Positions 43,203 through 51,960 of a stretch of 64,000 bases of DNA are shown piece after piece. The translations under genes were made by a program, and so were the position numbers. The notes beneath the pieces are model-generated. The model was not told the origin of the DNA. It saw nothing but the letters and a program-made list of their open reading frames with translations, and ran no database searches. The first letter of the stretch is position 1. The number at the start of each line of letters is the position of its first letter. Location of the stretch: contig CAZWDL010000007.1 in NCBI GenBank assembly GCA_964632995.1, positions 1-64,000 of the forward strand. Direction: 5' to 3'. Source of the DNA: CAZWDL01 sp964632995 (GTDB lineage: Bacteria; Bacteroidota; Bacteroidia; Chitinophagales; Saprospiraceae).

Positions 43203-45077
43203 TTATTCTTTATTAGTAAAAATGTTATTTTCGGCGTCACTGTCCGCCAGACGCCCTGTCGGATCGATGCTGATTTGCTGGATCTCACTAAGCGGAGCAT
43301 CAATTGTAAACTCGTAGAGCGGGTGAGTCCAGGGCCAGTCTTCCAGCACATTGTATTCCACCTCACCGTACCGGGAAGTTTCTTTTTCCTTATGCCCCCG
43401 CATGATGCGTAGGGGAATATGAAACAATTGCGAAGAACCATCCGTGTAAGTGACCAGGAGGTCCAGGGGCATGGGCATCAGGCCGAGTTTACGCATACTG
43501 ACCTGGGCCTTGTCGTCTCCGGCAGCCGTCACCTCGTTGATACTGTAATCGATGGTCCGGGTGGTATAAACGAAGTATTCTTTGAACCAATCGAGTTCCA
43601 GGCCAGACTGTTTTTCCATCACGCGGATAAAGTCATTGGCGTTCGGATGTTTAAAACGCCAGGTGTAGTAATAATCCAGCATTCCGCGGTCGAAATGTTC
43701 TTTTCCGATGATGTACTCCACCTGCGAAAGAAATGCAGCTCCTTTGGTATAAGCTGCTCTGGAATAGGCCGTATTGGTGTTGAAATGATCGGAATGCACG
43801 CTCAGGGGCTCTTCCAGTCCGCTCTGGGAAAAGTTGACATAGCCACGAACCGATCCGGCGTGCGGATACTCCACCTCATTTCCCGGAAGCAGGCCTTCAG
43901 CGCGCAGGAAGTTCATTACCTCGCTGGAGGCATAGGAAGTGAAGCCCTCGTCCATCCAGGCATAAAGACTTTCATTGGTACCCATCATCATTTGATACCA
44001 GCTGTGCATCAGTTCGTGCACCGATACGCCAACTAGGCTTGGCAGGCTGCGCTCACCGGTAATAAGGGTCGCCATAGGGTATTCCATACCACCATCGCCG
44101 CCCTGAACAAAAGAATACTGATCATAAGGATACGGCCCATAGTGCTCATTAATGAAAGCGAAGGCGCGATCCATAATTTCCGGCAACCGGGCCCAGTTTT
44201 CTTCGGTCTGTTCATTTTTCTGATAATAAAAATGCATAACCATGCCGTCCTCGCGTGTAAAGGTATCGTGCGTGTAATCGGGATCGGCGGCCCAAACGAA
44301 GTCGTGTACGTTCGGGGCGATAAAGTGCCAGGTAAGCTTTTCAGTATCCGTATCGAGTTCTACGGGTTCCATCGTATAGCCGTGACCGATTTCTTCCGGG
44401 TTCTGCAGGTAACCGCTGCCGCCTATGGTATATTCCTTATCAATGGTGATACGCACGTCGAAATCTCCCCATATCCCGTAGAATTCACGGGCGATATAAG
44501 GATTGGCGTGCCAACCCTGATAGTCGTATTCGCACATTTTAGGATACCACTGAGCCATAGAATAAGCGATGCCTTCCCGGTTATTCCGGCCGGAACGCCG
44601 TATCTGAACCGGCACCTGACCTTCAAATTCCATAGCGAAAACAGCGCTGCTGTGGGGAAGAATGGGTTCATTGAGCCGTACTTCCAAAATAGTCCCGACC
44701 ACTTCGTAATCGACGGCCGATCCATTATGAGTCAAGGCCTGGACTTTCTGATAACCGATCTCTGTTTCGTCAAGGTCCTGGATGCGGGCGCCCACTCTCG
44801 AATCGGGGTCCATGATTGTGCGCGAGCGCACATCCATCATACTGTTGGGTTGAAAAGCATTGAAATAAAGGTGGTAAAACACTTGCCGCAGGGTATCGGG
44901 AGAATTGTTGATATAGACCAACTGCTGATTACCGGTAAAACGATGCGTGTTCACATCGAAGTCGATATCCATATTATAGACCGCACGTTGTTGCCACCGG
45001 TCGGCCTGCCCGCTGAGCGCAACAGCAAAAAACATCAGGGGACAAAGAAAAAAAATAATTTGTTTTGAAGGTTTCAT
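43203..45077 (-). CDS. M1-family zinc aminopeptidase, exported
   Basis: A 624-residue protein with signal peptide MKPSKQIIFFLCPLMFFAVALSGQ. The M1 active site is complete: GGMEYPMATLITG (exopeptidase loop), zinc residues His354 and His358 in HELMH, and Glu377 in WMDEGFTSYAS exactly 19 residues later. N-terminal beta domain about 30-250. A C-terminal all-helical domain is mostly missing, replaced by a short beta-rich tail, as in many bacterial M1 proteins. It removes N-terminal amino acids from peptides in the periplasm or outside. Confidence 0.92.
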   Translation of the reverse strand: MKPSKQIIFFLCPLMFFAVALSGQADRWQQRAVYNMDIDFDVNTHRFTGNQQLVYINNSPDTLRQVFYHLYFNAFQPNSMMDVRSRTIMDPDSRVGARIQDLDETEIGYQKVQALTHNGSAVDYEVVGTILEVRLNEPILPHSSAVFAMEFEGQVPVQIRRSGRNNREGIAYSMAQWYPKMCEYDYQGWHANPYIAREFYGIWGDFDVRITIDKEYTIGGSGYLQNPEEIGHGYTMEPVELDTDTEKLTWHFIAPNVHDFVWAADPDYTHDTFTREDGMVMHFYYQKNEQTEENWARLPEIMDRAFAFINEHYGPYPYDQYSFVQGGDGGMEYPMATLITGERSLPSLVGVSVHELMHSWYQMMMGTNESLYAWMDEGFTSYASSEVMNFLRAEGLLPGNEVEYPHAGSVRGYVNFSQSGLEEPLSVHSDHFNTNTAYSRAAYTKGAAFLSQVEYIIGKEHFDRGMLDYYYTWRFKHPNANDFIRVMEKQSGLELDWFKEYFVYTTRTIDYSINEVTAAGDDKAQVSMRKLGLMPMPLDLLVTYTDGSSQLFHIPLRIMRGHKEKETSRYGEVEYNVLEDWPWTHPLYEFTIDAPLSEIQQISIDPTGRLADSDAENNIFTNKE

Positions 45078-45304
45078 CGGTAGGCTTTTAAAAGAATGAA
45101 CAATTTCAACAACCGGACGTAAAGATAACTTTCTGAGCCTAATTAACTAAAACCGGCTTTTTTTGGCTTTTCATTAAACGGCTGGAAGTGGTAAAAGTTA
45201 TTTTTTAAAGAAGATGTTTACAAGTCATTATCCGTAACCAACCGGATTTTGGTATTATGCCATTATTTGGGTTAATTTGCAATAAAACAACAAACGCTAG
45301 ATAG

Positions 45305-45877
45305 ATGAACGAAAAAATAAATCCCCGGATCGGATTGCTCTCTCTTATCATCCTGGTTGTTGCAGCCAGCCGACTGTTGCCTCATCCACACAATGTCACG
45401 CCGGTTGGTGCGCTAGGGCTGTTTGGAGCTGCCTATTTTTCCCGTAAATACCTTGCGTTTCTGGTACCGCTGGCAGCCATGTGGGCTAGTGATTTACTGC
45501 TGAACAACCTCGTATACGCACGCCTTTATCCCGATATGTACGAAGGTTTTGCCTGGTTTGGCAATCCTTGGGTATACCTTAGCTTTGGATTGATTGTGCT
45601 ACTGGGTTTTGGGCTCTTGCGCAAAATCAGGCTAAGCACCCTGCTGGGCGCCAGTTTAGGCGCATCAGTATTATTCTTCCTGATTACAAATTTTGGTGTC
45701 TGGCTCTCCACGCCGCTCTATCCCAAAACGAGCGCCGGCCTCATCAGTTGCTACGCTATGGGCATTCCCTTTTTCTGGAATACAATGCTGGGAGACCTCT
45801 TTTTTACAGGAGTCCTGTTCACTACCTTCGAATGGGCGCAGATGAAATTTCCGGTATTGCGTCTGCAAAAGGCCTGA
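45305..45877 (+). CDS. DUF6580-like integral membrane protein
   Basis: A 190-residue protein with five or six membrane spans. It begins NPRIGLLSLIILVVAASRLLPHPHNVTPVGALGLFGAAYF and ends with a hydrophilic tail; PVGALGLFGAAYF and MWASDLLLNN are features I associate with DUF6580, a family resembling S-components of ECF vitamin transporters. A vitamin transport role is a guess. It is convergent with the HD phosphodiesterase gene. A PduO-type cobalamin adenosyltransferase lies 2.5 kb away, which is weak support for a cobalamin link. Confidence 0.72.
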   Translation: MNEKINPRIGLLSLIILVVAASRLLPHPHNVTPVGALGLFGAAYFSRKYLAFLVPLAAMWASDLLLNNLVYARLYPDMYEGFAWFGNPWVYLSFGLIVLLGFGLLRKIRLSTLLGASLGASVLFFLITNFGVWLSTPLYPKTSAGLISCYAMGIPFFWNTMLGDLFFTGVLFTTFEWAQMKFPVLRLQKA

Positions 45878-45900
45878 GCGCAAAAGAAAGATTACCTGAT

Positions 45901-45950
45901 ATGGAAACTGGAAGCGCTACCCCAACATGGGGTTGGCTTCGAGTTTCCAT
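45901..45950. terminator. Long bidirectional hairpin between convergent genes
   Basis: A 50-base hairpin: ATGGAAACT/AGTTTCCAT outer arms (45901-45909, 45942-45950), then GAAGC/GCTTC, then ACCCCA/TGGGGT around a 3-base loop. It fills the 118-bp gap between the DUF6580-like and HD genes and most likely stops transcription from both. Confidence 0.6.
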
Positions 45951-45995
45951 GTCATCTTCTCTACCACTGGAGAGCCCCTCATAAATTAACTTGCT

Positions 45996-48146
45996 CTACT
46001 CTTCCGTAGCAGACTGTTTCTTCTCCTTTTCTTCCTCTGGTGGGTTTTCTTCGAGACTGGCCGTCTTTTCTTCTTCAGGATACTCGATACGCACGTGGTG
46101 AACGGATTTCATCGTCTTTTTGAATACGCGTTTACACTGTTCCAGTTCCCGGAAGGATATGGTGGAGCGCTCCAATTGTCCCTGGGTTATCTTTCCGCTG
46201 ATAATTTTATCTACTAATTCATCCAGATCTTCCGCCGTCGGATTTTTGAGGCTTTTACAAGCCGCTTCAATAGAGTCCGCCATCATCAATATAGCTTCTT
46301 CTTTGGAGCGGGGCCTGGGACCTGGGTAGCGAAACTGACTTTCGTCCACATTCTCCTCCGGATGTTCCTTAAGGTAGTTGCGATAGAAATACTCCACCCG
46401 GGTGGTACCGTGGTGGGTGCGAATAAAGTCGATGAGCACTTTCGGCAGGCGGAATTTTTTCGCCATTTTGACTCCCTCCGTTACGTGGCCGACGATTTTC
46501 TTGGCGCTTTCCAGGTCTGAAATGTCCTCATGAGGATTTTTCGCCCCTTGATTTTCAATAAAGTAGGCAGGATGGATGGATTTGCCGATATCGTGATAAA
46601 GAGCGGCCACTTTTACAAGTAACGGATTAGCGTCCACCTTTCTTGCAGCTTCTTCAGCCAGATTGGCGACCTGTAGCGAGTGTTGCAGCGTACCGGGTGC
46701 CTTCATCGCCAGTTCCCGTAACAAGGGGCGGTTCATATCCGACAGCTCAAGCAGCGTAATCGAAGAGGTGAAACCGAAAACCCGTTCCAGCAGTGGAATC
46801 AGCGGATAGGCAAGCAGCGTCAAAAAAACATTAAGGAAAAACCAGGTTAACATCGACCAGTCAACACGCTGAATATCACCTTCCTGAATGAGCGACAGCC
46901 CCAGAAATCCCAATCCGTAAGCCAGAAAAATAAAAAGCATGGAATAGAAAAACTGACTCCAATCTCTAGTATCTACATTGCTCAGCAACACTACCACCCC
47001 TACCAGAATCTGCAGAAAGGTGAATTCGTAACCCAGGGTCGTCAGAAAACTTGCGATAAGAACTACCACGATGTGCGTAAATAGCGCCAAGCGAGCGTTG
47101 AAGAAAGTTTTAATAACAATGGGAACGATACAGAACGGGATCAGGTAAGCGCTGAGCACTTCCAGCTCTTCCACGACATAAACCAAATAACTATAGCCGA
47201 TGAGCCAGAGAAAAATAAAAATCATATTAGGAAGGCTGGTAAAAACCTCCCGGGCATTCCGGGCCAGGTAGAGGACGAATACGCCGATAATCAACCCGGT
47301 GATCAGGAAGTAACCAATGAAAACAGTTAGCCGGGATTTATTGGCCACCAATTCCTTTTCATACTGTTCGCGAAGAGAGAGCAGTTTCTGATAAGCTTCC
47401 TCGGAGATATTTCCGTCCTCCGGAATAATTAATTCTCCTTCCCGGACCATGCCCCGGGAGGTGGATATATTGTCCATCAAATCCGCCTGAAAACTTTGGG
47501 TGAGCGTGTCGTTATAGAGGATACTGGGCTGGAGGTGGTTCTCGAGAATTGGATAAAGGAATTCGGGCTCCTCCAGATTGCTGGAAAAGAGCGTATCGCT
47601 CAATTCCTCCCTTGCTTCTTTTGGCGTAAAAAAGGGCTTAACGGACTGCTCCTGAGTCGTGGTGCCCCGAACCAGATTGATCTCAAAGTCCTCATCTTGT
47701 TCCCGATGTTCTTCGTCCAACTGTATGATTCCCCGTTGATAAACACGGTCCAAAAAATTTTGTCCAAAGTTCAGGTAGGCCTGCGGCCGGTTCAATACAT
47801 CAGGAAACTGGCCTGCTTCGCGAACCGAATCGAGCTGCTGGTAAAAATCCTTCTGGAAACCCGCCTTTTGCGAATCGACCACGGCAGGAAATACTTCGTA
47901 ATAGGGGGCGAATTCGGCACGTAGCAACGTCCGCTCGGCTTCGATCTCCGCTTCCGGTTTTTTGATGGCAAAATCAAAAGCCGCGTGCAAATCCTCGTAC
48001 TGCCAGGTCTGTCCCCGTTCAAAGTGGTATTTGAACTTCACGTGCTCGGGAAACAGAAAAGCGATGAATATCGCCGCTGCGATCACCAATAAGTATTTGA
48101 AAATGCTCGGCAAGCTTTCAATCGCCGTTTTCCACTGATTGCTCAT
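45996..48146 (-). CDS. 7TM-HD domain phosphodiesterase (PgpH-like)
   Basis: A 716-residue membrane protein. One N-terminal span (residues about 18-30), an extracytoplasmic 7TMR-HDED-type domain (about 40-270), seven spans (about 275-470), and a cytoplasmic HD domain (about 490-660) with APGTLQHSLQVANLAEEAA, LYHDIGK near residue 515 and FIRTHHGT. This is the layout of PgpH, which degrades cyclic di-AMP. The C-terminal tail is very acidic and Lys-rich (EEEKTASLEENPPEEEKEKK). Activity on c-di-AMP is inferred from family; some homologs may act on other nucleotides. Confidence 0.9.
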   Translation of the reverse strand: MSNQWKTAIESLPSIFKYLLVIAAAIFIAFLFPEHVKFKYHFERGQTWQYEDLHAAFDFAIKKPEAEIEAERTLLRAEFAPYYEVFPAVVDSQKAGFQKDFYQQLDSVREAGQFPDVLNRPQAYLNFGQNFLDRVYQRGIIQLDEEHREQDEDFEINLVRGTTTQEQSVKPFFTPKEAREELSDTLFSSNLEEPEFLYPILENHLQPSILYNDTLTQSFQADLMDNISTSRGMVREGELIIPEDGNISEEAYQKLLSLREQYEKELVANKSRLTVFIGYFLITGLIIGVFVLYLARNAREVFTSLPNMIFIFLWLIGYSYLVYVVEELEVLSAYLIPFCIVPIVIKTFFNARLALFTHIVVVLIASFLTTLGYEFTFLQILVGVVVLLSNVDTRDWSQFFYSMLFIFLAYGLGFLGLSLIQEGDIQRVDWSMLTWFFLNVFLTLLAYPLIPLLERVFGFTSSITLLELSDMNRPLLRELAMKAPGTLQHSLQVANLAEEAARKVDANPLLVKVAALYHDIGKSIHPAYFIENQGAKNPHEDISDLESAKKIVGHVTEGVKMAKKFRLPKVLIDFIRTHHGTTRVEYFYRNYLKEHPEENVDESQFRYPGPRPRSKEEAILMMADSIEAACKSLKNPTAEDLDELVDKIISGKITQGQLERSTISFRELEQCKRVFKKTMKSVHHVRIEYPEEEKTASLEENPPEEEKEKKQSATEE

Positions 48147-48199
48147 AGAACAAATATAGGCATTTCGAGGTAGTCGTCCAGGCCTGTTTGAAAAACCGG

Positions 48200-48229
48200 C
48201 AATGATAACCTTTTACCAAACAGTTCAAA
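48200..48229 (-). promoter_or_regulatory. Candidate promoter for the 7TM-HD gene
   Basis: On the minus strand a -33 TTTG (48229-48226) is followed after 18 bases by TATCATTG (48207-48200), one base off TAnnTTTG. It lies 54 bp upstream of the ATG at 48146. Confidence 0.35.
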
Positions 48230-48341
48230 AACGATTCACCCTATTTGCAAACTGCTACAGCCTTTAAAAACAATTAAAACCCGATAAGGTTGGAAGAACA
48301 GACAGCCAGTGCTGACTTAACAATAATTTACTGATTTAAAA

Positions 48342-48893
48342 TCATTTGCGAGCTGTCCACTTCACTTCATCCACCCCCAGGTCCCCGGCGATTTTTCTGG
48401 CCAGAACGAACAGGTAATCAGAAAGACGATTGAGATAACGTAAAATCCGAATGTCAACTTTTTCTTCGCCGGCCAGTGCTACGATCCGGCGTTCGGCCCG
48501 CCGGCACACACAGCGGGCGATATGGCAATGGGATACCATAGGGTGGCCGCCCGGAAGGATGAAGTTCTTCAGTTCCGGCAATCCGCTAACCGCTTCATCA
48601 ATCGCTTTTTCCAGTTGCTCAATATCATCGTCCTCAAGGCTGGAAGCCGGCAGTTCCTTGTCCGGATCCATGGCCAGGTTGGCGCCAATATCAAACAGGC
48701 GATCCTGTATCTCTTTAAGAAGTGTGCGGGTCCCTTCTGCCTCTACGCCGTCCCGAACCAGCCCCAAAAAGGCGTTTAGCTCATCGATGCTGCCGTAGGA
48801 TTCAATGCGGACGTGGCTTTTCGGCAGGCGCTTGCCGCCGAAGAGGGAAGTGTCGCCGGCGTCGCCGGTCTTGGTGTATATCTTGAAAGCCAT
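48342..48893 (-). CDS. PduO-type ATP:cob(I)alamin adenosyltransferase
   Basis: A 183-residue cytoplasmic enzyme that transfers the adenosyl group from ATP to cob(I)alamin, making coenzyme B12. Family segments: KIYTKTGDAGDTSLFGGKRLPKSHVRIESYGSIDELNAFLG (ATP site) and HIARCVCRRAERRIVAL plus LNRLSDYLFVLARK (cobalamin side). Length is normal. A TACCTTTG promoter element lies 23 bp upstream of the ATG. Confidence 0.94.
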   Translation of the reverse strand: MAFKIYTKTGDAGDTSLFGGKRLPKSHVRIESYGSIDELNAFLGLVRDGVEAEGTRTLLKEIQDRLFDIGANLAMDPDKELPASSLEDDDIEQLEKAIDEAVSGLPELKNFILPGGHPMVSHCHIARCVCRRAERRIVALAGEEKVDIRILRYLNRLSDYLFVLARKIAGDLGVDEVKWTARK

Positions 48894-48915
48894 AGCAATA
48901 TTTTAAAGTGCGAAA

Positions 48916-48923
48916 CAAAGGTA
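48916..48923 (-). promoter_or_regulatory. Candidate -7 element (TACCTTTG) for the adenosyltransferase gene
   Basis: Perfect TAnnTTTG match on the minus strand, 22 bases before the start codon at 48893, giving a leader of roughly 16 bases. Confidence 0.45.
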
Positions 48924-49096
48924 CAATTTTGGAAGCGTAATTAGATCTAGCAGTCAACGATCTTGTTCACCCAGCATTCTATCGGCTGTCTTTACCTTGA
49001 GGTAAAATTGTTTTTACAAATACTTAATTGTTAGCGAATTTTCAGTAATTTACCGCCCGAAACAGAATAACTTTTCAAACCAGCGCAGAGGAAAAT

Positions 49097-51904
49097 ATGA
49101 AATTTTTAGACCTATACAGGATTCTAAATATTATTCTCTTTTTGCTTTTCACCCACTGTCTTATCGGTCAGACGCTTATACGCGGACAGATCGAGGATGC
49201 GCGTACCGGCGAGCCGCTCATCAACGCCAGCGTACTGATCCAGGGCACTACCGTCGGTACAGTAACCGACTTCGATGGAAATTTCGAGATCGATACGGAA
49301 ATAGAATTGCCGGTGACGCTTGTGGTCTCCTATGTAGGGTACCTGGAGCAGCAAATCGAGGTAAACGAAGGTGAAATGCCCCTGGATATCAAGTTGGAAG
49401 AGGACGCAATCACGACGGAAGTCGTGGAAGTCAGAGGCCAGCGGATCTCTGAGAAGCAAAAAGCTGCACCACTCACTGTCGAATCTATGGACTTGCTGGC
49501 CATCAAGGCGACGCCATCCGATAACTTCTACGATGGTTTGGGATCACTTAAAGGCGTTGACCTGACCGCCGCCAGCCTTGGTTTTAAAGTGGTGAACACG
49601 CGTGGCTTTAACAGCACCAGTCCGGTGCGTACGCTTCAATTAATAGACGGCGTTGACAATCAGGCGCCGGGACTCAACTTCTCGCTTGGCAACTTCCTGG
49701 GCAGCCCGGAACTGGACGTGCTTAAAGTGGATCTCATCCAGGGCGCCAGTTCGGCCTTCTACGGCCCAAACGCCTTCAACGGCGTGATCAGCATGGAGAC
49801 CAAAAATCCCTTTTTCCAGAAAGGCCTGGCCGCCAGTGTAAAGGTGGGGGAACGATCACTCGTAGAAACGGCTTTCCGTTACGCCGATGTGGTGAAGAAC
49901 AAAAGCGGCATGGAGATTCTCGGCTATAAGTTCAATTTCTCCTATCTGCGCGCCAATGATTGGGAAGCCGATAATTACGACCCCATAGACGAAAGCCGGG
50001 CGCCAGCCACTAACCCCGGCCGCTACGATGCCGTCAACATCTACGGCGATGAGTATTTCCCCTTAGGGGATAAATCCTCCCCTTCCAACCAATGGGGCGA
50101 CAATGCGGGCCTGGGTATCTTTTATCGTAACGGTTACCGCGAAATCGATCTGGTAGATTACGATACGCGCAACCTCAAAGCGAATGTGGGGCTTTACCTG
50201 CGCACCGCCCCCGAACGCGAATCGGAATCCCCTGAGCTCATTTTAAACTCCAGTTTCGGCTTCGGCACTACGGTCTATCAAGGCGACAATCGCTTCAGTC
50301 TGCGCAATATCCAGTTTTTTCAAAACCGCCTGGAATGGCGCAAACGGGATAAGTTCTTTATCAGGGCCTACGCCACTCACGAGGACGCCGGCGACTCTTA
50401 CGATCCATACTTCACCGCTTTGCGTCTGCAGGAGCTCGCCAAGGACGACGAACTGTGGGCCAACGACTATGTCCGCTACTGGAAGCAACAGCGGTTCGGC
50501 CGCGAAATGGCGGAACTCGGTTATCCCGAGCTGGATTTCAGCACCTTCCCGCCTTCCTTTGACTTTGACCAGGCTGAGGCCTGGCTGGCCGACTCCGAGA
50601 ACCAAGAATTGCTCCAGCTGTGGCATGAACAAACCGCTGCTTTTGCCAACCGAGGATCCATTGACAACTCCTTGGACTTTTACCAACCCGGAACGCCCCG
50701 CTTTGAAGAAGAATTCAACCGCATTACCTCCGCTCTTTCCAATGATAAGGAAAACGGCACCCGCTTCTATGATAAATCGGCACTCTACCATCTGCAGGGA
50801 GAGTACAAATTTACCCCGCTGTGGACCGACGAAATCACTGTGGGCGGCAGCGCGCGTTATTATACCCCGAAATCCAGAGGCACTGTATTTTCCGATTTTG
50901 ACCGGACCATCACTAATTTCGAGTTCGGCTTCTACGGCGGCCTTTCCAAATCCTTCTTCGATCGCAAGCTACGCCTCAGCGCTACGGCTCGCGTCGACAA
51001 AAACGAAAACTTCGACTGGATCTCGACCCCAGCAGCCTCGGTGGTCTGGAATCCTACCCCCAATAATTACCTGCGTTTCTCCTTCTCCTCGGCAATCCGC
51101 AACCCGACTCTCACCGATCAGTATCTCAACCTTGATGTTGGCCGGGCGATCCTTTCAGGTAACCTGACCGGCGTAGATAGCCTGATCACCCTGGAGTCCT
51201 TTGAAGCCTACCGGCAAAGCCTGCGGCTCGATTCGCTGGCGTTTTTCAACATCGATCCGGTCCGTCCTGAGCGCGTAAGGACCCTGGAAGTGGGTTACCG
51301 AACCACGCTGTTCAACAGCCTGTACGTCGATGCAGGGTACTACTACAATATCTACAACGACTTTCTCGGATTCAATATCGGTATCGATGCCGAGTTCGGA
51401 GGAACCTCTAACCTGCCCACTGATTTACAGGTATTCCGCTATTCGGCCAACTCGCGGGAGGAAGTAAAAACGCAGGGCTTTTCAATCGGCCTCAATTATT
51501 ACTTCGCCGATTATTTCCAGCTAAATGGAAATTATTCCTGGAACAAGCTGGTTTCCGAAGTAGATGATCCCATCGTACCGGCTTTCAACACGCCGGAACA
51601 CAAATTCAACGTCAGCATCTCCGGGAGGGGTATCCGTATGGGGCGGGCAGGGGAATTTGGATTCAACATCAATTACAAATGGATCGATGGCTTCCTTTTC
51701 GAAGGATCACCACAATTTACCGGCTTTATTCCCCAGTACGAACTGCTGGACGCTCAAGTCAACTACTTCTTTCAGCGTCTGAATACGACGCTGAAGGTCG
51801 GCGCCTCCAATATCCTGAACAATATGCAGTTTCAGACCTACGGAGGGCCACGGATCGGACGGCTTGCCTATGTTTCGCTAACCTATGACTTCAAAAAGCA
51901 ATAA
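49097..51904 (+). CDS. TonB-dependent receptor with carboxypeptidase-like N-terminal domain
   Basis: A 935-residue outer-membrane receptor. Signal peptide (about 1-24), then a CarboxypepD_reg-like domain (about 27-110: GQIEDARTGEPLINASVLIQGTTVGTVTDFDGNFEI), a plug (about 120-230: VNTRGFNSTSPVRTLQLIDGVDNQ; QGASSAFYGPNAFNGVISMET) and a 22-strand-type barrel ending YVSLTYDFKKQ. It imports a ligand using TonB energy. No SusD-like partner follows; instead a secreted esterase-like gene lies 56 bp downstream, so the ligand may be a product or substrate of that enzyme. Confidence 0.92.
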   Translation: MKFLDLYRILNIILFLLFTHCLIGQTLIRGQIEDARTGEPLINASVLIQGTTVGTVTDFDGNFEIDTEIELPVTLVVSYVGYLEQQIEVNEGEMPLDIKLEEDAITTEVVEVRGQRISEKQKAAPLTVESMDLLAIKATPSDNFYDGLGSLKGVDLTAASLGFKVVNTRGFNSTSPVRTLQLIDGVDNQAPGLNFSLGNFLGSPELDVLKVDLIQGASSAFYGPNAFNGVISMETKNPFFQKGLAASVKVGERSLVETAFRYADVVKNKSGMEILGYKFNFSYLRANDWEADNYDPIDESRAPATNPGRYDAVNIYGDEYFPLGDKSSPSNQWGDNAGLGIFYRNGYREIDLVDYDTRNLKANVGLYLRTAPERESESPELILNSSFGFGTTVYQGDNRFSLRNIQFFQNRLEWRKRDKFFIRAYATHEDAGDSYDPYFTALRLQELAKDDELWANDYVRYWKQQRFGREMAELGYPELDFSTFPPSFDFDQAEAWLADSENQELLQLWHEQTAAFANRGSIDNSLDFYQPGTPRFEEEFNRITSALSNDKENGTRFYDKSALYHLQGEYKFTPLWTDEITVGGSARYYTPKSRGTVFSDFDRTITNFEFGFYGGLSKSFFDRKLRLSATARVDKNENFDWISTPAASVVWNPTPNNYLRFSFSSAIRNPTLTDQYLNLDVGRAILSGNLTGVDSLITLESFEAYRQSLRLDSLAFFNIDPVRPERVRTLEVGYRTTLFNSLYVDAGYYYNIYNDFLGFNIGIDAEFGGTSNLPTDLQVFRYSANSREEVKTQGFSIGLNYYFADYFQLNGNYSWNKLVSEVDDPIVPAFNTPEHKFNVSISGRGIRMGRAGEFGFNINYKWIDGFLFEGSPQFTGFIPQYELLDAQVNYFFQRLNTTLKVGASNILNNMQFQTYGGPRIGRLAYVSLTYDFKKQ

Positions 51905-51960
51905 TTGTTCTTAACGAAAATGAGCTTTGGAAGCCTGTTTAAACCACAAATTTTTTTTGT

